Origin: JBCDIQ01 sp039024295
GTDB taxonomy: Bacteria; Bacteroidota; Bacteroidia; J057
NCBI GenBank assembly: GCA_039024295.1
Contig: JBCDIQ010000257.1
Coordinates: forward strand, 1-8,602
Reading direction: 5' to 3'
DNA: 8,602 nt
In this document: one piece after another, positions 1-5,858 of the stretch
How positions within the stretch are numbered: position 1 is the stretch's first letter
Layout: each line of letters starts with the position of its first letter
Position numbers and translations under genes: made by a program
Notes under the pieces: generated by a model
What the model was told of the DNA's origin: nothing
The model's input: the letters and a program-made list of their open reading frames with translations, nothing else
The model's database searches: none

Positions 1-352
1 CCTCCAGCAAGCGTTTGGTAATACCACTCTCAATGGCACGATCTGGCAGTAACCGAGTGTCGTATAATTCTCTCAAGACCTTGACCTTCAACCTACCTTG
101 GGGAGTAAGCTTCATCTCTCCCTGTGCTTCTACTATTTTTAACAGCAGTTGCATCAAATGAAAAAAGGGTATTCTTTGCCAGGTGCTATTGGGAATATTT
201 TCTTTCAGCAGGACAGGAGAACTGCCGGAAAAGCTATTCGACATCAACTCATACATTTGATCAGGCGAGAGCCCGTCAAGTTGCTTTATGCTTCTTTCGT
301 TAGGCGGCATGAATCTACGCAGGTTCCTTTTTTGAGAGTTTGAAGCATCCAT
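1..352 (-). CDS. Hypothetical protein, N-terminal part (runs off left edge)
   Basis: An open frame of 117 codons reads leftward from an ATG at 352 to the window edge without a stop, so the C-terminal part is missing. An in-frame TGA lies two codons upstream of this ATG, which fixes the start at or inside it. The protein is basic at its start, then helical and without a signal peptide or membrane segment. Segments such as LDGLSPDQMYELM (residues 25-37), IPFFHLMQLLLKIVEAQ (61-77) and KLTPQGRL (81-88) remind me of a helical module in uncharacterised Bacteroidota proteins, sometimes joined to SEC-C or pRiA4b ORF-3-like domains. That resemblance is from memory and the distinguishing domain would lie outside the window. 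It follows prfC on the same strand after 46 bp, so read-through from prfC is possible. No function is assigned. Confidence 0.65.
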   Translation of the reverse strand, partial: MDASNSQKRNLRRFMPPNERSIKQLDGLSPDQMYELMSNSFSGSSPVLLKENIPNSTWQRIPFFHLMQLLLKIVEAQGEMKLTPQGRLKVKVLRELYDTRLLPDRAIESGITKRLLE

Positions 353-398
353 TCCTCAATATACGCAGTCTGTCAGATTCTGAAAAATGAGCCGGATA

Positions 399-1982
399 CT
401 ACCCCACAATTTCACTGGTAAAGTGAAATTTAATGTTCGGGAATAGCTCCTGGGTCGAGTTCAAGTCCCAGGCTGTGGTGGCGAGGTACACATCTTGTCC
501 GTGTTTATCCACAGCCATGTTGCGGTATTTACGTTTGCGAAAAGCCTTTAATTCCTCCGGATCTTCACAACTTACCCAACAGGCTTTGTACAAACTCACC
601 GGTTCATATTTACAAGAAGCCCCATATTCATGAAGCAGTCGGTATTGAATGACCTCAAACTGGAGGGCACCGACCGTACCGATGATTTTTCGGTTGTTAG
701 CAGTTTGGTAAAATAGCTGCGCAACCCCTTCATCCATCAACTGATCAATCCCTTTGGCCAATTGCTTGGACTTCATCGGGTCGGCATTTTCAATGAATTT
801 GAACAGCTCTGGGGAGAAGGACGGAATGCCACGGAACTGGAGCTTCTCTCCTTCGGTGAGGGTGTCGCCGATCTTGAATTTACCCGTGTCCGGTAGGCCC
901 ACAATGTCTCCGGGGAAGGCTTCGTCGATCACCGATTTCTTGGATGCCATAAATGAGGTAGGACTGGAAAAGCGCAACTCTTTGCCCATGCGCACGTGGA
1001 GGTAGTTTTTGCCACGTTCAAATTTTCCAGAGCAGACCCGAACAAACGCCAGACGGTTGCGGTGGTTGGGGTCCATGTTTGCGTGAATCTTAAACACAAA
1101 TCCTGTAAATGCACCCTCTTCTGGAGATACGGCCCGTTCATCGGTAGGGCTGGGCTGGGGAAATGGAGCGATAGACGTAAAGCAATCCAATAGCTCTTTT
1201 ACGCCAAAATTGTTAATCGCACTGCCAAAGAATACCGGAGATAATTGACCATTCAGGTAGGCTTCCTGGTCAAATTCGGGATACACCCCTGCGACCAGTT
1301 CTACTTCTTCGCGAAGAAGATCTGCATGAGAACCGATGAGGTTATCGAGCTGCTCGTCAGCCAGATCTGTAATTTTGACTACGTCTTCTTCATTTTGCTT
1401 GCCATGTGCACTGAAGAGGACCAAGTTCTGCTCAAACCGATTGTACACCCCCTGGAACTGAGGACCCATGCCAGCTGGCCAACTGAGTGGCGTAACATTC
1501 AAGCCTAATTTCTGCTCCACCTCGTCCAATAGTTCAAAAGGGTCCTTCCCCATCCGGTCCAACTTATTGATGAACACAATAATGGGGGTATCCCGTCGGC
1601 GGCAAACTTCTACCAGCTTTTCCGTCTGTGGCTCTACGCCCTTTGCCACGTCAATTACAACGATGACACTGTCAACTGCGGTCAGGGTTCTGTAGGTATC
1701 CTCTGCAAAGTCCTGGTGACCTGGGGTGTCGAGGATATTGATTTTTAAGTCATTGTATTCAAATCCCATCACAGAGGTAGCCACCGAGATGCCCCGCTGA
1801 CGCTCAATCTCCATGAAGTCGGAGGTCGCTGTCTTTTTGATTTTATTAGACTTCACCGCTCCTGCTACCTGGATTGCTCCCCCAAATAGGAGGAGCTTTT
1901 CAGTAAGGGTGGTTTTTCCGGCATCCGGGTGGCTGATGATTGCAAACGTTCTTCGGCGATGGATTTCCTGGTTCAAACTCAT
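399..1982 (-). CDS. prfC: Peptide chain release factor 3 (RF3)
   Basis: RF3 is the cytosolic translational GTPase that removes RF1 or RF2 from the ribosome after peptide release. The 527-residue length fits the family. The GTPase motifs are in order: P-loop SHPDAGKTT (residues 17-25), RGISVATS (63-70) as switch I, DTPGH (85-89) as switch II, and NKLDRMGKD (139-147) for guanine specificity. Later blocks such as FVFKIHANMDPNHRNRLAF and the GALQFEVIQYRL segment are typical of RF3 domains II and III and separate it from EF-G. The frame is open to an ATG at 1997, but that codon overlaps the putative -7 promoter element, and the protein from 1982 begins MSLNQEIHRRRTFAIISHPD, where RF3 normally begins; I therefore take 1982. 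It starts 29 bp after the stop of the secreted-protein gene but seems to have its own promoter. A 9-bp inverted repeat lies in its last codons. Confidence 0.96.
   Translation of the reverse strand: MSLNQEIHRRRTFAIISHPDAGKTTLTEKLLLFGGAIQVAGAVKSNKIKKTATSDFMEIERQRGISVATSVMGFEYNDLKINILDTPGHQDFAEDTYRTLTAVDSVIVVIDVAKGVEPQTEKLVEVCRRRDTPIIVFINKLDRMGKDPFELLDEVEQKLGLNVTPLSWPAGMGPQFQGVYNRFEQNLVLFSAHGKQNEEDVVKITDLADEQLDNLIGSHADLLREEVELVAGVYPEFDQEAYLNGQLSPVFFGSAINNFGVKELLDCFTSIAPFPQPSPTDERAVSPEEGAFTGFVFKIHANMDPNHRNRLAFVRVCSGKFERGKNYLHVRMGKELRFSSPTSFMASKKSVIDEAFPGDIVGLPDTGKFKIGDTLTEGEKLQFRGIPSFSPELFKFIENADPMKSKQLAKGIDQLMDEGVAQLFYQTANNRKIIGTVGALQFEVIQYRLLHEYGASCKYEPVSLYKACWVSCEDPEELKAFRKRKYRNMAVDKHGQDVYLATTAWDLNSTQELFPNIKFHFTSEIVG
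408..430. repeat. 9-bp inverted repeat inside the 3' end of prfC
   Basis: AATTTCACT (408-416) and AGTGAAATT (422-430) form a perfect 9-bp stem with a 5-base loop. It lies in the codons for KFHFTSEI, about 7 codons before the prfC stop. No T-run follows on either strand, so it is not a standard terminator. It may be chance from the codons or could stabilise the 3' end of the transcript. Confidence 0.4.
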
Positions 1983-1986
1983 GGCG

Positions 1987-1994
1987 CAAAAATA
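1987..1994 (-). promoter_or_regulatory. Bacteroidota -7 promoter element for prfC
   Basis: On the minus strand the sequence TATTTTTG matches the Bacteroidota -7 consensus TAnnTTTG exactly. Four bases (CGCC) separate it from the chosen ATG at 1982, so transcription would begin at or within a few bases of the start codon. No convincing -33 TTG element at normal spacing was seen; the candidate TTTG is only about 11 bases upstream. Confidence 0.55.
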
Positions 1995-2011
1995 CAAAAG
2001 CCCAACAAATT

Positions 2012-4111
2012 CTATCGCATCAGCACCACTGAACCTTTCAGGGTGCGCGGCTCATTGTCGGTAGGATGGGTTCCCTGGTAGCGTAGCACGTAATAATATA
2101 CCCCAATAGGACTGTCCTGGCTGCCGCGCTGGCCTTGCCATGCATCCACAGGAGAATCCGATTGGAATACCTCATGGCCCCAACGGTCAAAAATAGCCAA
2201 CTTATAGGAGGCCAAATCACATTGGTATCGCGTCACAAAGGCTTCATTGATGCCATCTCCATTGGGCGTAAATACGTTTGACAGTTCCATGACGCACTTA
2301 CAGTTGTCTGGAAAAATCATTACCGAATCCATATCGGTACCACAAACATTTTCAGCCTCAACAAAATAGCTGCCGGGAGAAGTGACCACAAATGTGTTAT
2401 CCATGCTGCCATCTTGCCACATCAGGGTGCCAAGCTCAGGTGTTGCAGCAGTTAATGTCAAAACAGAGTCTTCACATAGTCCCTGATCGGGGCCGATGTT
2501 TACCTGGGGAGGTGACAAGTATTGAACATCTACCTGCCCTCGGTTTGAACCGCATTCGTTTCGAATGGCAACGAAATACCTGCCTGGTTGATCAATGGTA
2601 AAATCAGACTCCGTACTTCCATCTTGCCAGAGGTAGGCAATGTCTTTTCCCTCAAAATCAAAAGAAATGGGCCAGGAAGCTTCCTCACATAAAATGGTGT
2701 CTTGCGGCAGGTCAATTTGTGGCCTGCTTTTTATCTGTACTGTCTTAAATGCTGTATCTGCCTGCCCCTGGCGAAAACGGACCAGTTGTACCTGATAATC
2801 TCCTTCAGAAGGGTATCGGTGACGAGGGGTAAAACTGGTAGAGGTGTTGGCCAGACCAGCAGTTGGGTCTCCAAAATCCCATTTTACAGAATCTATCCCA
2901 ACACGTTCATCGAAGTTGAAGAAGATCGGCTCTTGCACACAGTCGTTCCAGCTGTTGAAAGGAGGAGGCGTAAGGTAGGGGCCATAAATATTCGGAAGCC
3001 CACGGTTGGTGGTGATCCCCCGGAGTTCGAATCCATCGTCCACATAAGAACAGGCCAGCCCCTGGCGGTCTGGAAATTCCACCACTCCCAATCGACTTTC
3101 GAATTGCCGAGCAACATATATTCTACCATCCGGGGCTAGTTGGATACTGCCAACAGACAGGGTTGCAGAGGTGCCAATGACCTGCCCTGAAGCCTGGACA
3201 TCAGCTTGGCTGCCATTTCCTGCTAGAAGGTCATATTGATAAATTCTCCCATTACGGCTGACAGATGCATATAGAAACCTCCCGCTTGGGGAGAAGGCCA
3301 CCCCATAAATTTTGGATCCTACCTCCAAGCTGATCGGGTTGGTTAGTTCACCTGTCTGGCCATTAAAATCGAACACTTCCAGAAGCCCATCCTCATGAAT
3401 GGCGGCAGCTACCTGGGTTCCACTCAAGTTGACGGCCATTTCGCCCCGCGCATTTCTCCTGACAAAGGTGTTCATCCGATCCAGAAAAATTCCTGTATGC
3501 GAACTGCCAATATTGGTGATAACAGGCTGCATAACATCAACCCCACTGCTGTCAATCAAGTAGGCACGAAAGGCATCTGAATCATATTCATGGGTAAGCA
3601 TCCACACATCACACCCGTTTGCATGTGGAATGCCGATCATTTTTTCAGGGGCAGGCGAGAAGAGGGGAAGGTTTCGGACAATTACATCTCCTTTCCCGTT
3701 ATCCGCAGCCATATCCACAATGGAATACCGAACTCCCGTAAAGAAGTTGTCTTCTGTTGAGCCTGTGGTAAATACAAAATAAAATCCCGCCCGCTCCGGC
3801 CAGGGGAGAATAAGGTTGGACTGTGTGGCAGAGGGATCTCCTTGTAGGGTGCTCCCATTTGGCATCACCTGATGATCGGCGTTGAATACATTGTTGGCAC
3901 CTGAATAAAACAGCAGCCTCCCTTGGGCATCCGCCACGGAAGAACAGCCCTCTTCTACAAAGAGCTTACCTCTTCGCGTCGGATAAGGGGTACCGCTGGC
4001 AAAATCAATTCCCGCGCCATATCCAAAATACCATTTTGTGCCTTCTCGCTGTGCTATAGCCTGTAGCAGCAGTAAGCTGCTTATCAGGAATAAACATCCT
4101 CTTTTTATCAT
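2012..4111 (-). CDS. Secreted propeller/PKD protein with T9SS type B sorting domain
   Basis: This 699-residue protein should be exported by Sec and then secreted or surface-bound through the type IX secretion system. A signal peptide covers residues 1-20 (hydrophobic FLISSLLLLQAIA, then QR). Residues about 25-380 look like a beta-propeller of the Bacteroidota type: WYFGYGAGIDF, EGCSSVADAQGRLLFYSG and GVAFSPSGRFLYASVSRNG resemble propeller blades. A PKD domain follows (about 396-460, WDFGD at 411-415). Two Ig-like repeats of about 70 residues come next (about 465-535 and 536-603), each with a WQDGS core and paired cysteines. The C-terminus (about 606-699, VFTPNGDGINEAF and a final GSVVLMR) is the gliding-motility-associated CHU_C/type B sorting domain. 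No enzymatic residues are evident, so an adhesin or binding role is an inference. The start is the first ATG and gives a clean signal peptide; the SPOR gene upstream ends 101 bp away. Confidence 0.9.
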   Translation of the reverse strand: MIKRGCLFLISSLLLLQAIAQREGTKWYFGYGAGIDFASGTPYPTRRGKLFVEEGCSSVADAQGRLLFYSGANNVFNADHQVMPNGSTLQGDPSATQSNLILPWPERAGFYFVFTTGSTEDNFFTGVRYSIVDMAADNGKGDVIVRNLPLFSPAPEKMIGIPHANGCDVWMLTHEYDSDAFRAYLIDSSGVDVMQPVITNIGSSHTGIFLDRMNTFVRRNARGEMAVNLSGTQVAAAIHEDGLLEVFDFNGQTGELTNPISLEVGSKIYGVAFSPSGRFLYASVSRNGRIYQYDLLAGNGSQADVQASGQVIGTSATLSVGSIQLAPDGRIYVARQFESRLGVVEFPDRQGLACSYVDDGFELRGITTNRGLPNIYGPYLTPPPFNSWNDCVQEPIFFNFDERVGIDSVKWDFGDPTAGLANTSTSFTPRHRYPSEGDYQVQLVRFRQGQADTAFKTVQIKSRPQIDLPQDTILCEEASWPISFDFEGKDIAYLWQDGSTESDFTIDQPGRYFVAIRNECGSNRGQVDVQYLSPPQVNIGPDQGLCEDSVLTLTAATPELGTLMWQDGSMDNTFVVTSPGSYFVEAENVCGTDMDSVMIFPDNCKCVMELSNVFTPNGDGINEAFVTRYQCDLASYKLAIFDRWGHEVFQSDSPVDAWQGQRGSQDSPIGVYYYVLRYQGTHPTDNEPRTLKGSVVLMR
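2303..2719 (-). repeat. Tandem 70-residue Ig-like repeats in the T9SS cargo gene
   Basis: Two consecutive coding units share the pattern LCE-x-YLWQDGS-x-GRYFVAIRNECG / LCE-x-LMWQDGS-x-GSYFVEAENVCG. WQDGS occurs at residues 495-499 and 565-569, and the second cysteine at 520 and 590, a period of exactly 70 residues. At DNA level the same 11-mer, CCATCTTGCCA on the plus strand, occurs at 2409-2419 and 2619-2629, 210 bp apart. This indicates an intragenic duplication that has since diverged. Confidence 0.7.
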
Positions 4112-4138
4112 GTGTCGCTTGGTTTCATTATCGGCGGC

Positions 4139-4146
4139 ACAAGATA
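4139..4146 (-). promoter_or_regulatory. Weak -7-like element upstream of the T9SS cargo gene
   Basis: TATCTTGT on the minus strand is a near match to TAnnTTTG, 27 bases before the ATG at 4111. A TTTTTG lies at 4172-4177 as a possible -33 element, but the spacing of about 25 bases is longer than usual. This is a tentative call. Confidence 0.25.
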
Positions 4147-4212
4147 CGTAAGCTTAGCGAGATAATTGAGTCAAAAACCAGGCAGATGTTATGCCGACTG
4201 GTCTGAAAGGAC

Positions 4213-4794
4213 TTATCGAAATGACCGAATGAACGTTTCGAACCCTTGTTCCGAAAGGTACCAGATCGTTTCCGTTTTCACCTGAGGGATTTCTTCAGCA
4301 GTGTACAGTCCAGCAAAAATCTTGAAAAGACCATCTTCATAAATCAGGTAGACCTCTTTTCCTATTTCCCGGGTAATAAGCTGATATGCCTCCATATCCG
4401 GCTTATCAAAGGCACCCACCTGAACGGTATGGGTCAACTTTTTTCCGTCTTCGCTGGTAAGCTGATAGGGATCCGATTCGAGGTAGGCATCAGTATACCC
4501 CTTTGCCCGTACAAATGCCATGGCCATTTCTGCTGCTTCCAGGCCGATATAAGGCCCAAGGTACAGGCGAAACATGCCATCTTCCTTATCTCGGGTGGCA
4601 GGAGAAATGGACTGAGTTCGGATAAACCCAAAGCGTTTGAGTTCATAAAACTGATCTGGATCAACCGGTTCATCGAACCCGGCGAAACATACTTGGTAAA
4701 CGGTGAGGGAATTGTCTCCTCGGTTTTGAGCGGTCTGGGCAGCAAGGCTGCCAACAAGTAACAGGGCCACAGCCAACGTGATGAGTTGTTTCAT
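4213..4794 (-). CDS. Exported protein with two SPOR-like domains
   Basis: The product is a 193-residue exported protein. Residues 1-20 form a signal peptide ending LLLVGSLAAQ, with no lipobox cysteine. Two SPOR-like units follow: about 31-105 (VYQVCFAGF, then MFRLYLGPYIGLEAAEMAMAF) and about 121-193 (HTVQVGAFDK, then LFKIFAGLYTAEE). Each has the family pattern of an opening QVGAF-like strand and a later Y/F-x-GPY/GLY strand. SPOR domains generally bind denuded peptidoglycan at division sites, so a periplasmic wall-binding role is plausible; I see no catalytic domain. The frame is open to an ATG at 4863, but starting at 4794 puts the signal peptide at the N-terminus, so I chose it. The gene diverges from ccmB across a region of about 118 bp with a 6-bp inverted repeat. 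Confidence 0.8.
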   Translation of the reverse strand: MKQLITLAVALLLVGSLAAQTAQNRGDNSLTVYQVCFAGFDEPVDPDQFYELKRFGFIRTQSISPATRDKEDGMFRLYLGPYIGLEAAEMAMAFVRAKGYTDAYLESDPYQLTSEDGKKLTHTVQVGAFDKPDMEAYQLITREIGKEVYLIYEDGLFKIFAGLYTAEEIPQVKTETIWYLSEQGFETFIRSFR

Positions 4795-4828
4795 GCTGAT
4801 AGAGCTTTGGAGTAGAGTAGAATTACAC

Positions 4829-4852
4829 GCTTGGTAGACGATCCATCCAAGC
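4829..4852. repeat. 6-bp inverted repeat in the SPOR/ccmB divergent region
   Basis: GCTTGG (4829-4834) and CCAAGC (4847-4852) form a perfect inverted repeat with a 12-base spacer, between the two divergent starts. Arms and spacing would suit a dimeric regulator, but a 6-bp match can occur by chance and there is no regulator gene beside it. Confidence 0.25.
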
Positions 4853-4888
4853 ATTTTACACAATATCGTGGAAAAGTTCAGAAATCGC

Positions 4889-4896
4889 TACCTTGC
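4889..4896 (+). promoter_or_regulatory. Degenerate -7-like element before ccmB
   Basis: TACCTTGC resembles TAnnTTTG with one T missing. It ends 10 bases before the ATG at 4907 and 16 bases before the ATG at 4913. It supports starting ccmB at one of these rather than at the upstream GTG at 4868, which lies before the element. Confidence 0.3.
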
Positions 4897-4912
4897 AGAG
4901 CCGTGTATGGAG

Positions 4913-5611
4913 ATGATTCGTGAAATAAAATGGCTCATTTTGAAGGAATTTCTGCTGGAATGGAAGCAGAAATATGCCTTCAATGGTCTTTTGTTATATG
5001 TGCTGTGCATGGTGGTGGTGCTTTCCCTGGCATTTAACGATGGCGTAGTCATTTCTGACAGCACCATGACCATCAATATCCTTACCATCAGCACCCACAG
5101 CTGGAACATCCTCTACTGGATCATTATGCTCTTTGTGGCGATCAATGCGGTGGCCAAAAGCTTTGCCGGTGAACAGGATGCTGAATTGATGTATCTGTAC
5201 ACGCTCTCTTCTCCGATCTCCATTGTGCTGGCCAAAATGTTGTACAACTCTTTGGTGCTTTGTGTAATTGGACTGGTAACTGTGCTTTCTTATGCTTCTC
5301 TTGCGGGAACAGACATCCAGAGCATGGGGCTGTTCCTGTCTGGAACCCTTCTGGGAGCATGTGCCTTTGCTGCAAACCTGACCCTGGTCAGTGCTATTGC
5401 AGCCAAAGCAGAGAACCAGGGCACCCTGCTTGCTGTGCTGGCATTTCCGTTGATTGTTCCGGTGTTACTCAACCTGATAGAAATCACCCGTAAGGCGATA
5501 GAAGGCTTTGGGTTCGCAGATGTCATGAATACCTGGTTGATGACTGCAGGGATTACCCTGGTGCTGGCAGTGCTTTCTGTGATCCTGTTCCCGTTTGTTT
5601 GGCGAGATTAA
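4913..5611 (+). CDS. ccmB: Heme exporter permease CcmB (cytochrome c maturation)
   Basis: CcmB is an inner-membrane permease that works with the ATPase CcmA and with CcmC/CcmE in system I cytochrome c maturation. From ATG 4913 the protein has 232 residues, near the usual length of about 220. The amphipathic start KEFLLEWKQKYAFNG (residues 11-25) is characteristic of Bacteroidota CcmB. About six membrane segments follow (roughly 23-41, 66-83, 103-128, 138-163, 171-190 and 207-230). The conserved loop FAGEQDAELMYLYTLSSP (84-101) matches the CcmB cytosolic motif. ATG 4907 would add two residues; a GTG at 4868 keeps the frame open but would add a hydrophilic extension that the family lacks. No ccmA, ccmC or ccmE is adjacent: upstream is a divergent SPOR gene and downstream a hairpin-rich gap and a binding-protein gene. 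It therefore appears to be a single-gene unit. Confidence 0.9.
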   Translation: MIREIKWLILKEFLLEWKQKYAFNGLLLYVLCMVVVLSLAFNDGVVISDSTMTINILTISTHSWNILYWIIMLFVAINAVAKSFAGEQDAELMYLYTLSSPISIVLAKMLYNSLVLCVIGLVTVLSYASLAGTDIQSMGLFLSGTLLGACAFAANLTLVSAIAAKAENQGTLLAVLAFPLIVPVLLNLIEITRKAIEGFGFADVMNTWLMTAGITLVLAVLSVILFPFVWRD

Positions 5612-5616
5612 GGATC

Positions 5617-5645
5617 AGTCAAAAAATAATTTGGCTGTTTTGACT
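5617..5645 (+). terminator. Inverted repeat just after ccmB, possible terminator
   Basis: AGTCAAAA (5617-5624) and TTTTGACT (5638-5645) form a perfect 8-bp stem around a 13-base loop, beginning 5 bases after the ccmB stop. The stem is A/T-rich and only the T4 inside its right arm resembles a U-tract, so it is a weak intrinsic terminator at best. Confidence 0.4.
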
Positions 5646-5652
5646 CGATCTC

Positions 5653-5667
5653 CCCGATGTAGTCGGG
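5653..5667. repeat. Small GC-rich hairpin 1 (CCCGA/TCGGG)
   Basis: CCCGA (5653-5657), loop TGTAG, TCGGG (5663-5667). It is flanked by ATCTC and GAGAT, which could extend the stem with a bulge. It resembles hairpin 2 about 50 bp downstream, and both may be copies of a short dispersed palindromic element. Confidence 0.5.
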
Positions 5668-5704
5668 ATCAGAGATTTAAGTCTGCTCTGCGTTAAAAAA
5701 TACT

Positions 5705-5722
5705 TCCCGAGATTACTCGGGA
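5705..5722. repeat. Small GC-rich hairpin 2 (TCCCGAG/CTCGGGA)
   Basis: TCCCGAG (5705-5711), loop ATTA, CTCGGGA (5716-5722), a perfect 7-bp stem. On the minus strand it is followed after four bases by six T residues (5695-5700), like an intrinsic terminator in that direction. No minus-strand gene ends here, so that reading would concern antisense transcription only. The rest of the 5612-5858 gap shows no open frame or RNA gene that I recognise. Confidence 0.55.
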
Positions 5723-5858
5723 CTATCTTCACATTTTAACTCAGAATAGGGTCCCTTTGAATCCCCAATTCTTCGTTGACCATCCCTAAAATCTCATCGC
5801 CAAATCGAAATCTTATTTTTCTCTTGATCCTAAAAACACTTCTTATCCTCCCATTGCC

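Noticed and set aside
1983..1997. Upstream ATG of prfC (adds MYFCA)
   Set aside because: It overlaps the TATTTTTG promoter element, and RF3 proteins normally begin near MSLNQEIHRRRTF.
2702..3139. 145-codon plus-strand frame inside the T9SS cargo gene
   Set aside because: It is antisense to the PKD and propeller coding region, is rich in Arg, Cys and Pro as shadow frames often are, and has no recognisable motif.
4246..4761. 171-codon plus-strand frame opposite the SPOR gene
   Set aside because: It is fully antisense to a gene with a signal peptide and recognisable domains. The translated sequence has no signal or domain pattern I recognise and is best explained as a shadow frame.
4795..4863. 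Upstream ATG start for the SPOR gene
   Set aside because: It would place 23 residues before a clear signal peptide that begins MKQLITLAVALLL.
4868..4912. GTG start for ccmB giving 247 residues
   Set aside because: The 15 extra residues are hydrophilic and not seen in the family. The weak -7-like element at 4889-4896 lies downstream of the GTG.
5612..5858. Possible small RNA or small gene in the gap after ccmB
   Set aside because: There is no open frame of useful length and no tRNA or riboswitch pattern. The hairpins alone do not justify an ncRNA call.
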